Source of the DNA: Clostridium sp. DSM 17811
Lineage (GTDB): Bacteria > Bacillota > Clostridia > Clostridiales > Clostridiaceae
DNA length: 64,000 nt
Assembly: GCF_018861905.1 (NCBI RefSeq)
Contig: NZ_JAHLDU010000013.1
Span: 1-64,000 of the forward strand
Direction: 5' to 3'
Positions 1-9,641 of the stretch are shown one piece after another. The stretch's first letter is position 1; each line of letters begins with the position of its first letter. A program made the position numbers and the translations under genes. The notes below the pieces were generated by a model. It searched no databases and was not told the origin of the DNA. It worked only from the letters and a program-made list of their open reading frames with translations.

Positions 1-2
1 CA

Positions 3-659
3 AATGGAATTGTAGGCTATGATATAAACTACGACCATATTGCATGGAGTGAAACTGATTGCATCGGAAACCTATTAGACTTTGGCACTATACATTTTAA
101 TATAGCAAATAGAACTTCAGGGCAAATTTCAAAAATTTTAGAAAAGAGTGCCTTAGGGCTTGTTCAAATAGCCAGGGATAAAAATAAACCACTTGCTGGT
201 GAGGATATTAAAAATATCAGTAAATCCAAACTAACTTATGGGAATACTAAACGAAATATGAAAATCAGTATGTTTGCTCATAAAAAAATTATTGAGGCAA
301 TCAGTTCCAGGGCTTTTAAAGAAAATTTAGCCGTATTTTATGTAAATCCAGCATACACTAGCCAAATGGGTAAAATAAAGTATATGAAAGCTAAAGGAAT
401 ATCTATTCATGTATCCGCTGCATACTGTATAGCTCGTAGAGCTCTTGGGTATAAAGAGAAAATACCTTTGATATATAGAACATTTACAACCAATTGGAAG
501 GTACTGTCCAAAGAAATTAAAACGCTTAAAGTTCATTACCTCTATAAAGTTTCAAGTACCTTCGGATACACAGATTTAAAAGCTTTTGTAAAACATATTA
601 TAGTAAGCAATTATGTTTTCTTCAAAGAAAAGCCTATTGTAAAGTTTAGTTTTAATTAA
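3..659 (+). CDS. TnpB-related IS200/IS605 accessory protein, C-terminal part
   Basis: The frame is open from the left window edge, so the N-terminus is missing. It reads through GYDINYDHIAWSETD (first RuvC-like strand), GEDIKNISK (the acidic ED of the second motif) and a C-terminal NPAYTSQMGKIKYMKAKG and SIHVSAAYCIARRALGYKEK block. That order is typical of TnpB/OrfB RuvC nucleases and most like the TnpB-related accessory subfamily. The usual zinc-ribbon cysteine pairs are absent, and the Asp expected before VxAA in motif III appears as His. The protein may therefore be nuclease-weak or inactive; this is inference. No TnpA is visible to the right. The following 230 bases hold no gene and could include the element's right end. 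Confidence 0.7.
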   Translation, partial: NGIVGYDINYDHIAWSETDCIGNLLDFGTIHFNIANRTSGQISKILEKSALGLVQIARDKNKPLAGEDIKNISKSKLTYGNTKRNMKISMFAHKKIIEAISSRAFKENLAVFYVNPAYTSQMGKIKYMKAKGISIHVSAAYCIARRALGYKEKIPLIYRTFTTNWKVLSKEIKTLKVHYLYKVSSTFGYTDLKAFVKHIIVSNYVFFKEKPIVKFSFN

Positions 660-824
660 ATTATTTAGATAAATTACTTCAATATAAAAATAAAAAATGG
701 CTTTATAGCTTATAGTTACCCTAAAATCTAAGATTGCTACGCAGTGAAGGCACTTACGTGATAGGGGTGCATTAATTATGAGCTACTCATGAAATAATTA
801 TACTTGTAGCTTATTATAAAAATT

Positions 825-850
825 AGCTTGTTTAGAATACTAAACAAGCT
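825..850 (-). terminator. Intrinsic terminator
   Basis: Perfect 11-bp stem (825-835 with 840-850) and a 4-base loop. On the minus strand it is followed by AATTTTTATAATAA, and it sits just after the DUF1934 gene, ending the ddl operon. Confidence 0.75.
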
Positions 851-887
851 CTATGTTACAAGGATATTGTTTCTTACGGTTCTTAGT

Positions 888-1391
888 TTAATGAGAACTG
901 GACCGCTTTTGCGGTTTACAATCGCCCACGTCTATAAGTGGTGCGTATGTTGAATGTGCTTTAATCTTAATTTCCAAAATCGTACTCAAAACTTGTTGAT
1001 TTCCTATTATCATATCATAATCTATAAATACATCTCCGCCACTTTTATCTACGTTCATTTTTAGTTCTCTAGTATCAACCGTAAGATCTAATGCTCCATG
1101 AGGTGTATTATATAAAGTTAAGTCTCTTGAATACTTTTTAAAGTTCATTTCAGTGTTAGTAGTTCCTGTTCTTATAAGTGTAAATTTTTCTTCATCAATT
1201 TTAAATGTAGTAGTGGTTCCTTCCATTCCTGAAATCTCTGTTTCCTCGTATACTGCATAATAGCAATTGTCTTCTTTGTAAAATTTACCAGGCGTTACCA
1301 CTTCAATTGAATCGCCATCCTCTTCACTATCAGACTGTCTGCTAACTACTGAAATTACAGCGTTCTTCTCCATACCCTTACTCTTTTGCAT
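888..1391 (-). CDS. DUF1934 domain protein (YwiB-like beta-barrel)
   Basis: Small cytoplasmic protein of about 167 residues matching the DUF1934/YwiB family, a calycin-like beta-barrel of unknown role. Typical features visible are the strands around GKFYKEDNCYYAVYEETEISG, the TTTFKIDEEKFTLIRTG segment and the late YNTPHGALDL stretch. I chose the ATG at 1391 because GAGGAG lies 8 bases upstream; a GTG at 1406 would overlap that ribosome site. It is the last gene of a leftward operon with the PP-loop protein and ddl. The C-terminus (KPQKRSSSH) is a polar tail. The function is not known and I do not infer one. Confidence 0.8.
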   Translation of the reverse strand: MQKSKGMEKNAVISVVSRQSDSEEDGDSIEVVTPGKFYKEDNCYYAVYEETEISGMEGTTTTFKIDEEKFTLIRTGTTNTEMNFKKYSRDLTLYNTPHGALDLTVDTRELKMNVDKSGGDVFIDYDMIIGNQQVLSTILEIKIKAHSTYAPLIDVGDCKPQKRSSSH

Positions 1392-1405
1392 AAACTTACT
1401 CCTCA

Positions 1406-2389
1406 CTAATTTATAATATAGTTATTTATTTGTTCCTGCGTTGCAGGCATTACATCTATAGACTTATCTAGACTCTGATCATCTTTTCCATAATTAATAG
1501 ATATAACTTTCTCGCCTCGCCCTTTACAATACCTGCCCGTTATTCTTGCTGCGAATTCAATGTCTTCATCCGTAGCAATACCTATTATAGCAACTGTAGA
1601 GCCGTTATAGTCCTTGGCTATAAACATCAAGTCCTCTCCAGTTAAAAGTTGCTCTAAAAGTTCTCCCTCTTTCTCCGTTCTTGTAGATATAATTTTTGAA
1701 TCTTTAGACAATCTAAACTGCCTACCTATTTTCAGTAATTTTAAATCTATTTTTGTTGGTTCTTCTTTATGCTCTAAAAGATCCTTAAGTCTTATAGAAT
1801 AATTAGGTTCTGTAAGTTTACACCCACCAGCAGGTGATGGATAATCTAAAATACCCCACTTACTCGCAAGTTCCATTTGAACCTTTCTATTTCTTCCTTT
1901 TATGTCCATAAGTGCTTCTCTATCTATTAGACCATCAATCTCCATTTGAGTTGGATTAAGATTTTTTGCACATAATGGTCTTAATATTTTATGTCCTACT
2001 CCAGATTCATTTTTTACTATATCTAAAGATGATCTGTTTTGAGACATAGGTCTTTGGTTCAAAACTTCTCCTGTAATAATAAAATCAGCGTGGAATTTTT
2101 TGAGTAAATCTCCACAATACCTCATCATCATTGCATGGCAGTCAATACAAGGATTCATATTTTTACCATACCCATGTTTTGGATTTTTCATCATTTCAAA
2201 ATGTTCATCTGAAAAATCTATAACTTCTAGTGGTATATCTATTTGTTTGACCATTTTCAATGCATTTTTTTCTCCAAAAAAGTTTGATTTAAAGCATATA
2301 CCAATAACTTCTATCCCTTGATCTTTTACAAGTTTTGCTGCGAGAGTACTATCAAGGCCTCCGGAAATCATAGCCAAAGCTGTTGTCAT
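1406..2389 (-). CDS. PP-loop ATPase tRNA-modification candidate with C-terminal NFACT-R-like domain
   Basis: The N-terminus has the adenylating PP-loop ISGGLDSTLAAKL (residues 8-20). A PCIDCHAMM motif near residue 80 resembles the catalytic Cys region of thiouridylases such as ThiI and MnmA. The middle contains GEVLNQRPMSQNR, matching the clostridial family often labelled tRNA methyltransferase/thiolase-like. The last ~100 residues (KIGRQFRLSKDSKIISTRTE onwards) look like the NFACT-R type RNA-binding domain. Expected chemistry is ATP-dependent activation and sulfur transfer to a tRNA base, but the exact product is not defined. It lies 25 bases downstream of ddl and 14 bases before the DUF1934 gene, so all three are probably co-transcribed. 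Confidence 0.7.
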   Translation of the reverse strand: MTTALAMISGGLDSTLAAKLVKDQGIEVIGICFKSNFFGEKNALKMVKQIDIPLEVIDFSDEHFEMMKNPKHGYGKNMNPCIDCHAMMMRYCGDLLKKFHADFIITGEVLNQRPMSQNRSSLDIVKNESGVGHKILRPLCAKNLNPTQMEIDGLIDREALMDIKGRNRKVQMELASKWGILDYPSPAGGCKLTEPNYSIRLKDLLEHKEEPTKIDLKLLKIGRQFRLSKDSKIISTRTEKEGELLEQLLTGEDLMFIAKDYNGSTVAIIGIATDEDIEFAARITGRYCKGRGEKVISINYGKDDQSLDKSIDVMPATQEQINNYIIN

Positions 2390-2413
2390 AAGTATTTCGC
2401 CTCTCTTAAATTA

Positions 2414-3445
2414 CTATTTATTATTTCTTTCAATCGCTAGTTCAATAAGTTCATCAATAAGTTCCACATAAGTTTTACCTGTAGCTTGCCACATTTTAGG
2501 GTACATACTTATTTTAGTAAACCCTGGTATAGTATTAACCTCATTTAAATAAATATCTTCCGTTTCTTTATCTACAAGGAAATCTACTCTTGCCATTCCA
2601 GCACAATCTAATATTTTGTAAATTTTTATAGCTTCATCTTTAACACTCTGTAGTTTTGCTTCATTTAATGCTGCTGGTATTAATAGTTTAGATTCCTCGT
2701 TTTTATATTTAGCTTCATAATCATAAAACTCTTTTGCTGGTATTACCTCTCCTGGAATAGCAGCCTTTGGATCATCGTTCCCCATCACTCCTACTTCAAT
2801 TTCCCTTGCATTAATAGCCTGCTCAACTAAAATTTTTCTATCATATTTTAAGGCATCGGTGACTCCCACTATTAATTCTTTTTGATCGTGTGCCTTTGTT
2901 ATACCTACGGAAGACCCGCCATTAGCCGGTTTAATAAATACTGGATACCCCAATTCTTTTTCTATCCTCGATATCAGGTTATCTTTATCTTTTACATATT
3001 CACTCGCATTTATTACCACATAATCAGCTTGCTTTACATTGAATTTTTCGAGCAAATATTTTGTATATATTTTATCCATACAAATAGCAGAGGACATTAC
3101 TCCAGGACCCACACAAGGGATATTGTACAATTTACACATACCTTGAATAGTTCCATCTTCTCCAAAAGAACCATGTAATACTGGGAATACTACATCTACT
3201 TCTTTATTAAATAAAACCTTTTGACCCTCTGGCATTTTAAAATACTCGTCTGTTTCCCATTCTCCATTTTCTATATTTTCTACTTTTCCAGTATATTGAA
3301 ACCATAACCCGTCCTTAGTTATTCCTATAGGGTATATGTCATATTTTGTTTGATCAATATTTTTCAATACTGATGTCGCTGACGCTCTCGAGACTTCATG
3401 TTCTGTAGACTGTCCACCAAATAATATCGCTACTTTCTTTTTCAT
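2414..3445 (-). CDS. ddl: D-alanine--D-alanine ligase
   Basis: ATP-grasp enzyme that joins two D-Ala residues for the peptidoglycan pentapeptide stem. Recognised by the N-terminal VAILFGGQSTEHEVS signature, the ATP-grasp KPANGGSSVGITKA segment and the C-terminal Mg-binding YLNEVNTIPGFTKISMYPKMW motif; length (about 343 residues) is normal. Two in-frame ATGs occur; the second (3445) lies 9 bases after AAGGAG and is preferred over the one at 3451, which is only 3 bases away. It is the first gene of a leftward operon. The Tyr/Phe specificity position for D-Lac cannot be judged safely by eye, but the family call itself is secure. Confidence 0.95.
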   Translation of the reverse strand: MKKKVAILFGGQSTEHEVSRASATSVLKNIDQTKYDIYPIGITKDGLWFQYTGKVENIENGEWETDEYFKMPEGQKVLFNKEVDVVFPVLHGSFGEDGTIQGMCKLYNIPCVGPGVMSSAICMDKIYTKYLLEKFNVKQADYVVINASEYVKDKDNLISRIEKELGYPVFIKPANGGSSVGITKAHDQKELIVGVTDALKYDRKILVEQAINAREIEVGVMGNDDPKAAIPGEVIPAKEFYDYEAKYKNEESKLLIPAALNEAKLQSVKDEAIKIYKILDCAGMARVDFLVDKETEDIYLNEVNTIPGFTKISMYPKMWQATGKTYVELIDELIELAIERNNK

Positions 3446-3578
3446 AAACATTCTCTCCTTATAACCATAATTTATATTATATCATTGTACCTATTACTTT
3501 GTATTTTAATTTTTAAACTTCACCGTATATGATAACACAACTTAAAATTATAATGCTAATTTAAAAATAATTCAACAG

Positions 3579-3621
3579 AATAAAGGATATATCTGCATTT
3601 TGTGCACAAATATCCTTTATT
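3579..3621 (-). terminator. Hairpin downstream of ypeB
   Basis: Perfect 12-bp stem (3579-3590 with 3610-3621) and a 19-base loop, lying 48 bases past the ypeB stop. The tail on the minus strand is only moderately T-rich. Confidence 0.6.
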
Positions 3622-3668
3622 AAAATCACTATATTATGTTTTTATGATTATTTAGCCCTCTATATTTA

Positions 3669-5039
3669 TTAAATTGTTAGTTTTCCATTAGGCGTATCAA
3701 TTATTTCTATTATTCTTTGTTCATAACCAGTACTAGCATTAATGTATACTATAAAATCTTTTCCCTTATATGATCCCAAGAATTCATAACATAAAACTTC
3801 TTTATTAGTCTCGGTAGGTATAATCGCTAAACTAATTTTGTTTATTTTTAGCCTTTTACCAACCTTTTCCTGTGCTTTAGCTTCGGTTATTTTTGGAGCA
3901 ACCATTTCTCTCTTTTCTACATGGGAAACTAAAAATTTTTCAGATTCAATTCCTATAATGCTACCATCATCTAAAGCAATCTTAAGTTTTACTTGATCTG
4001 GATAAATCGCTACATTGCCTTGCTTATACACATAAGCTACTACCACTGTATTCCCATAGTCTAAAGTGTATGTAGACTCCATATTTTCATATCCTGTTTT
4101 GCTAAGAAACTTACTTCCGCCATCTATTGCTTTTTGAATATTTAATGTTGCTTTACCTATAGTTCTATTATCCAACAAATAAACTACCTTGCCTCCATTT
4201 TTGCTTATTTCTATTACTGTTTTAGCATCACCTTTTGCTCTTCCCTTAAATGATACATAAAATGTATAGGTCGGTATATTTGTCTTTCCAGCTTGTTGCT
4301 TATACTCAATCTTTTCAATTTTATCTTTGCCAAACATATTGTTTATTACCTCGGCTGCCTTTTTCTCACTAACTTCCTTTTCAGACAATACTTTAGGCTT
4401 TATTTCAACCACATTATCAGAAAAAGGCCCATCGTAAATTAATGCTGGATATTGCACTATTTGTTTTTGTATACCTGTAAATCTTTGAGTAACAAGGTTT
4501 TCACCTGTTTTTGCAATTACCCCACTACTCTTCTTCCTAATTTCTCCCCATTTAACTTTACCTTCATTTATTTCAGAAAGCACATTATTTAATTGTTCTT
4601 GAAGTGTATATGATTGCATTTCTAATTTATCAATTACCTCATACTGCTTATCAGTAAGTTCCTTCCCCTCCGATGATGCCGCTGCTAAAGTATAACAAAA
4701 ATCCCCTACTTGAGTTAAAAACTTACTAGTATCTCCAACAACTGCTTGATCAATTGGCAACGAATGTAATTTATCATTTGCAGTGGCAGAATATCTAAAA
4801 ACCTCTTCGAATACTATTATACTTTGCTCAGGGGAACCAACAATAGCGGATTTACCTAGATTTACTCTTATATTTTGTACAGAGTCGACAAGTTCATACA
4901 TGTTTTTACTATATTCTGCCTGAAGATAATTTCTATAATCTAATCTTTCCAAAAACATTAATATAGCAAACGTAGTTGAGAACACAACAATTATAGTTGC
5001 AATACTTGTATACAAAATCCTTTTCTTTGACATTTTCAT
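3669..5039 (-). CDS. ypeB: Spore germination protein YpeB
   Basis: Membrane-anchored spore protein that in Bacillus stabilises the cortex-lytic enzyme SleB. The sequence has one N-terminal membrane helix (residues 8-29), a helical N-terminal domain (about 30-180) and a C-terminal half with tandem PepSY-like modules, the layout and length (456 residues) of YpeB. GQKY-like family landmarks include YLQAEYSKNMYELVDSVQNI and YPALIYDGPFSDNV. The ATG at 5039 follows AGGAGG by 7 bases. It lies directly downstream of gerABC and spoIIR rather than next to sleB, and no SleB-like hydrolase is visible in the window. A hairpin follows the stop codon. Confidence 0.92.
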   Translation of the reverse strand: MKMSKKRILYTSIATIIVVFSTTFAILMFLERLDYRNYLQAEYSKNMYELVDSVQNIRVNLGKSAIVGSPEQSIIVFEEVFRYSATANDKLHSLPIDQAVVGDTSKFLTQVGDFCYTLAAASSEGKELTDKQYEVIDKLEMQSYTLQEQLNNVLSEINEGKVKWGEIRKKSSGVIAKTGENLVTQRFTGIQKQIVQYPALIYDGPFSDNVVEIKPKVLSEKEVSEKKAAEVINNMFGKDKIEKIEYKQQAGKTNIPTYTFYVSFKGRAKGDAKTVIEISKNGGKVVYLLDNRTIGKATLNIQKAIDGGSKFLSKTGYENMESTYTLDYGNTVVVAYVYKQGNVAIYPDQVKLKIALDDGSIIGIESEKFLVSHVEKREMVAPKITEAKAQEKVGKRLKINKISLAIIPTETNKEVLCYEFLGSYKGKDFIVYINASTGYEQRIIEIIDTPNGKLTI

Positions 5040-5121
5040 ATGTTTTCCTCCTGATATTCTACCAAGGTGATATATAAAACATATAGATTTTTATATACCC
5101 TATTCGCTATTTAATTTATCC

Positions 5122-5751
5122 TTAGCTAACTAATTTAGTGAAGATTTCTCCTAGTTTAAATTTAACAATTATTTTTTTGCTACTAACAGTATTGTCTACC
5201 ATTTTATACTCATCATCCGATAATACTGTTTTCATTTCTTTTTCAGTTTTTTCATAAGATACGTTACCTTTTGTAATATCTACAAAACATAGTGGAGGAA
5301 ACATTACACACCACCAGTTTTGTCCTTTGCCCGTTCCAATAATTATTCTATAAGCCTCATATTTACCTTGAGGCAAAGTTATATTTCCATAGGTTTTAAC
5401 CGGAAAATATTCTTCTGATAGAGATGTAGCTACTGAATATTTAAAACCATTTTCTTTTATAACCCTTTCCGCAATTTTTTCTATATTTTTATTTTCATTA
5501 TTTATAATCTTTCTTGACTCTTTTATATTTTTGCAATCCACGATTTTCGGTGATATATATTTTAAAACAGAATCTCTTACTTTTAATTTTAAATTTTGAT
5601 CTATTTTATCATCACTATTAGCTATTACATGAAATCTTATAAGTTTACTCGCAACATCACTTTGACTTGCTTTCCCACTTAAACTCGTTGAATTTAGAGC
5701 TATGAAAATTATAATTATTACGGTAAAACTTGTTAATATAAACTTTTTCAT
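5122..5751 (-). CDS. spoIIR: Stage II sporulation protein R
   Basis: SpoIIR is the forespore-made, secreted signal that triggers SpoIIGA to process pro-sigma-E in the mother cell. The ORF has a signal/anchor segment (residues 3-22) followed by the family signature LIRFHVIANSD (37-47), then the conserved KLKVRDSVLKY and GxYEAYRIxIGxGxGQNWWCVMFPPLCFVD regions. Length (209 residues) is typical. The start has a GGGGGG ribosome site 6 bases upstream. It sits between gerC and ypeB in one leftward gene string, so it may be read both by its own forespore promoter and with the ger operon. Confidence 0.95.
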   Translation of the reverse strand: MKKFILTSFTVIIIIFIALNSTSLSGKASQSDVASKLIRFHVIANSDDKIDQNLKLKVRDSVLKYISPKIVDCKNIKESRKIINNENKNIEKIAERVIKENGFKYSVATSLSEEYFPVKTYGNITLPQGKYEAYRIIIGTGKGQNWWCVMFPPLCFVDITKGNVSYEKTEKEMKTVLSDDEYKMVDNTVSSKKIIVKFKLGEIFTKLVS

Positions 5752-5813
5752 GTTTATCCCCCCCGGATATAATAAATCTATATTAATACTATTACCATAT
5801 TATGTAATTATAT

Positions 5814-6989
5814 TCACTGGACCGCTCCAATTCTTCTAATTTCAGTATTAACAATTACATTTACTGATATTTTTTTATACTCCTCATTCCAATCTTTCTC
5901 TATTTTGCTCCATAAATCTGGTTTAAACTTTTCTATATATTCTCTGGTACCAAAGGGATCTATCCCAAATTCTTTTATAGCAATTTCCATAATTTTTTCA
6001 CATTCTTTACTAATAGACTTATTAAAATTATTTTGTAACCTTTGCAGCTCTCCTTTATCAAGTATTTTTTTACCTACATAATACTCACTTATCTGCCCCT
6101 CAAGGTTGATATTTACATTAATAGTTAACTTACTGCCTTCCTGAGTAACTTTCATTTTTCTTGTATATCCGTCTATAACATAATCTACAGGATGACCATC
6201 TACATAAATAACTTTTTTACCAACTTTAAACTTACCATTTAGCATTTGAATATCTAGTAATTCAAGTGGCGTAAAATATCCTTTTAGTTCATAATCGCGA
6301 ATTATGGCGGCACCTGTTAACATCAATTCATTTTTTTGCTTATCTATCGTTATTCTAGGTAATAACGCATTGCCATTTTCACTTAATAATATAAGGAATT
6401 CATTTAAAGTAGTGCTCATAATCCTAGAATTTCTCTTGCTGTTATCCATAAGTCCTGAAATATAATATTGCGTACTATTTTCAGTCATAGGTTTGAATTT
6501 TACATAATCCTGCGCTAAGCCGTCTGAAACAACTACCTGCATCATCCTATTTATTCTTGGGTCTCGCTGCAGATAATCTATTATTTCCTTAACTGTATCC
6601 TTATGTTTCAATAAATCGTTACTTAATATTAAAAGCTTTGTATGTCCCATGAATATATCTCTACTACTCTTAGCTGTAGCTTCAGAATACGCATCTTCCA
6701 TGGAAGATGCATCAGTATTGATATACTTATCCAAAGCACTTTCACTTTTCCCTGTTACGAGCATACTCATGTCTGGAAATCCATAAGTTACATTAATTTT
6801 TTTAATTTGTCTCTCTGGAAATGGATCATCAGATTTAATATCCTTTAACGTCTTCTCTTTACCAATATCTTCTCCAGGGTCAACAGCTATAGTAGATATA
6901 AAGTTTCGCCTATCAATTTCCACCTTATCCCAGCATCCACTTAATAAAATACAACTTAGGATGATCGGTAAAATTTTTTTAAATTTCAT
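5814..6989 (-). CDS. Ger(x)C family germinant receptor lipoprotein (C subunit)
   Basis: C subunit of a nutrient germinant receptor in the inner spore membrane. A lipoprotein signal with lipobox LSGC (Cys19) is followed by WDKVEIDRRNFISTIAVD, the Ger(x)C family opening. The 391-residue length and the C-terminal ICEKxxxIAIKEFGIDPFG-like block match the family. It overlaps the upstream gerB gene by 11 bases, indicating translational coupling, and GGGGGG precedes the ATG by 9 bases. The gene order gerA-gerB-gerC is that of a GerK-type operon in clostridia, but the germinant cannot be told from sequence. Confidence 0.93.
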   Translation of the reverse strand: MKFKKILPIILSCILLSGCWDKVEIDRRNFISTIAVDPGEDIGKEKTLKDIKSDDPFPERQIKKINVTYGFPDMSMLVTGKSESALDKYINTDASSMEDAYSEATAKSSRDIFMGHTKLLILSNDLLKHKDTVKEIIDYLQRDPRINRMMQVVVSDGLAQDYVKFKPMTENSTQYYISGLMDNSKRNSRIMSTTLNEFLILLSENGNALLPRITIDKQKNELMLTGAAIIRDYELKGYFTPLELLDIQMLNGKFKVGKKVIYVDGHPVDYVIDGYTRKMKVTQEGSKLTINVNINLEGQISEYYVGKKILDKGELQRLQNNFNKSISKECEKIMEIAIKEFGIDPFGTREYIEKFKPDLWSKIEKDWNEEYKKISVNVIVNTEIRRIGAVQ

Positions 6990-8094
6990 CTTTGCTTTCC
7001 CCCCTTCCGCGATCTTTACCTTTACCTATAATTAAAATGAGGATCGGTAACACTACAAAAAGAAATATCGCTGTTAATAACACAGGAGTCGTTTTAAATT
7101 GTAAATCATAAATTTCTGCTATATTCTTTGGATATAACGATATGACATAAACAATAGGCATTATTAAAAGCGAAGATAACTTAGTATCCTTTAACTTAAC
7201 TACATTTTTTATAATTTCACACGAGAAGAAATAAGTATTAACAAATGTTGTGAAATAAAAGAATATCCAAAATGCCATAACTACCCCTTCCCAATGTTCT
7301 ATAAACGTGTCTGGTATATCTAATGACTTTATCATAGTAATAGTTGGCCATAATAACACTTTACTCTGCGCTTTAGAAAACACAGCTAAAACAAAAATCA
7401 TTATTATCAAATAAAAGACTGTTACAAATGTTACACTCTTTTTTAAAACACCTAAACAATCTTTTTTATTTTTAACATATGGAAGAACAAGGTATGCTAT
7501 TTCTATTCCACCAAAACAAAACAGAATATATTTAGAAGCCTTAAAATATTCAGATGGCTTATTGTGAAGTACTGGTAATAAATTTGTGAAGTCCGCATTT
7601 ATTACAGTGAGTATTAGCACTGCAAATGCTGGAATAAACATAACCCAAAATGATATTTCATTAAACTTAATTAAATCACCTATTTCACCTCTTACTAAAT
7701 ATGTAGCGGTCAAAATAGTGATCATTATAATAAATTCTGTAGGAGTTCGCCTTAATAAATATAGTTTAATTACTTCGACGAACTCCCTCATCCCAAGGGA
7801 CACAATGAATATGCTATAAATTGAAAAAGTAATAGCAACCATCCCTCCAAAAATCTTACCAAAATTATTTTGTAATATACTTGTGAAATCCTCGAAGTTA
7901 TTTTTCTTCATTACCTTGTATATAAGATACAATAATAAAGAAATTATTATCCCACAAATTATAGTAACTATCCACGCATCACTATCTACTTTATTTATGA
8001 CTTCCCTTGGAGCAGAAAAAATTCCTACACCAACTATCGCTACCACAATGGTTGTAAATAGTCCAAAATCCTCAACTTTTTCTCTATCTGCCAT
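6979..8094 (-). CDS. GerAB/ArcD/ProY family spore germination permease (B subunit)
   Basis: Integral membrane protein of about 371 residues with roughly ten hydrophobic helices, in the APC-type fold of germinant receptor B subunits, which bind the germinant. Recognisable features are TTIVVAIVGVGIFSAPREV near the N-terminus and the YLVLPYVKNKK and WEGVVMAFWIFFYFTTFVNTY segments, typical of spore germination permeases. I prefer the ATG at 8094 (MADREK). A TTG at 8130 would add 12 residues that run through the GGAGGTG ribosome site. The spacing from that site to 8094 is long (about 13 bases). It overlaps gerC and follows gerA by 37 bases. Confidence 0.92.
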   Translation of the reverse strand: MADREKVEDFGLFTTIVVAIVGVGIFSAPREVINKVDSDAWIVTIICGIIISLLLYLIYKVMKKNNFEDFTSILQNNFGKIFGGMVAITFSIYSIFIVSLGMREFVEVIKLYLLRRTPTEFIIMITILTATYLVRGEIGDLIKFNEISFWVMFIPAFAVLILTVINADFTNLLPVLHNKPSEYFKASKYILFCFGGIEIAYLVLPYVKNKKDCLGVLKKSVTFVTVFYLIIMIFVLAVFSKAQSKVLLWPTITMIKSLDIPDTFIEHWEGVVMAFWIFFYFTTFVNTYFFSCEIIKNVVKLKDTKLSSLLIMPIVYVISLYPKNIAEIYDLQFKTTPVLLTAIFLFVVLPILILIIGKGKDRGRGESKDEI

Positions 8095-8131
8095 AATATA
8101 ATATTCACCTCCAAATAAAAAGCGATTCAAT

Positions 8132-9592
8132 CTATTTCTGTCTTATCTTATCTCCCGTTTCCATATATTTTGGCCTCTCTTTTAGTTCAGATATTGGCTC
8201 TCTAATATACATATCTTTCAAATCTTTAATATTAGTATTAACTGCTGGAGCTAAATAAGGTACTCCAAAGCTTTTCATTCTAACTAGATGAATGAGAAGT
8301 ACAATAAGCCCAATCATTATTCCATAGAAACCTATAATTGCCGAAGCTATAATAAGCAAAAATCTAACAAGTCTAAAAGCTGTTGAGACCTCATAGCTTG
8401 GGGTTACAAACGTAGTAATAGCAGTAATCGCCACAATAATTATCATTATTGGACTAACTATTCCTGCACTTACTGCGGACTGACCTATAACAAGTCCTCC
8501 AACTATACCAATAGTTGCTCCAATGGGCCTTGGCAACCTAACCACAGCCTCCATAAGTAGCGCAAAAAATATCTCCATAATTATAGCCTCTATAAATGCC
8601 GGGAATGGAACACCTTCTCTTGACGCCGCTATAGCATAGGCTAATTTAGTAGGTATAATATCTGCATGATAAGATGTGATTGCTACATAAAGTGCTGGCG
8701 CTGTAAGAGAAATAAAAATAGAAATCATCCTTATAAATCTAACTATAGAACCATGCATCCATCTCTGATAATAATCATCAGGTGATTGAAATAAATTAGG
8801 TAATGTAGCTGGAACAATAATTGCAAATGGAGAATTATCCACAAGAAGTGCTACTCTTCCCTCGTATAAAGCTGCAGCTACTACATCCGGCCTCTCTGTG
8901 CTTTGTATTTGAGGAAAAGGCGAATATTTATTATCCTCTATTAACTGCTCAATGTATGCACTATCAAAAACTGCATCAATGTTTATTTTATCTATTCGGT
9001 GCTCAAGCTCATCAAGTACTCCTTTATTTACTATGTCGTCAATATACATAATAACAACATCTGTTTTAGATCTAGTTCCTAAGGTTTTACGCTTAATTCG
9101 TAGCCTAGTATCTCTAATCCGTCTTCTAATTAAAGCGGTATTAAATCTTATAGTTTCTGTAAACCCTTCCCTAGCTCCGCGAATTACGGTTTCACCAGAT
9201 GGATCACCTACCCCTCTAGCAGGCCAAGAACGCGAAGCAATAACATAGGCGCAGTCTAAGCCATCTATAAACATTAATGTGTCACCAGAAAGCGCAGCAT
9301 TAACTCCTTCACTCATTTTTTTCACTTCTCGCATATCAGTGACTGCAAGCACATTGTCTTTTATTTCTTCTACATCCTCTATTCCATTTGCAGCAAGCAT
9401 TAGTGGCTCTAATACATAATGATCAAGTAGCAGTTTATCTGCCATTCCATCTATATAGACTAATGAGGCCTCCCACTTTCCTACATTAAAAGTTCTAAAA
9501 ATCATATCCGAGTTATCTTGTAAAAGCTCTTTTAGGTATTCAATATTTTTTTCTGCTTTTAATTCAATTTTATCGTTTATTGTTTCCTTCAT
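8132..9592 (-). CDS. GerA family spore germination protein (A subunit)
   Basis: A subunit of the nutrient germinant receptor. The N-terminal ~280 residues form the soluble domain (visible markers: DGLDCAYVIASRSWPARGV, RGAREGFTE and DVVIMYIDDIVN). The C-terminal part has about five membrane helices, including RPIGATIGIVGGLVIGQSAV. Length (about 486 residues) is normal. The ATG at 9592 is preceded by AAGGAAG at 8 bases; the GTG at 9601 abuts that site. It heads the gerABC operon. The receptor type and ligand cannot be assigned, although GerK-like is the commonest arrangement in Clostridium. Confidence 0.94.
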   Translation of the reverse strand: MKETINDKIELKAEKNIEYLKELLQDNSDMIFRTFNVGKWEASLVYIDGMADKLLLDHYVLEPLMLAANGIEDVEEIKDNVLAVTDMREVKKMSEGVNAALSGDTLMFIDGLDCAYVIASRSWPARGVGDPSGETVIRGAREGFTETIRFNTALIRRRIRDTRLRIKRKTLGTRSKTDVVIMYIDDIVNKGVLDELEHRIDKINIDAVFDSAYIEQLIEDNKYSPFPQIQSTERPDVVAAALYEGRVALLVDNSPFAIIVPATLPNLFQSPDDYYQRWMHGSIVRFIRMISIFISLTAPALYVAITSYHADIIPTKLAYAIAASREGVPFPAFIEAIIMEIFFALLMEAVVRLPRPIGATIGIVGGLVIGQSAVSAGIVSPIMIIIVAITAITTFVTPSYEVSTAFRLVRFLLIIASAIIGFYGIMIGLIVLLIHLVRMKSFGVPYLAPAVNTNIKDLKDMYIREPISELKERPKYMETGDKIRQK

Positions 9593-9641
9593 AAGCTTCA
9601 CTTCCTTATATATATATGTATTATCTAAATGTTCGCACTTA

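Noticed and set aside
1406-2389. Assigning the PP-loop gene as LarE or as MnmA
   Set aside because: It lacks the LarE SGGVDSSL opening context and the MnmA GMSGGVDSS / C-terminal layout; its NFACT-R-like C-terminus points to a separate family.
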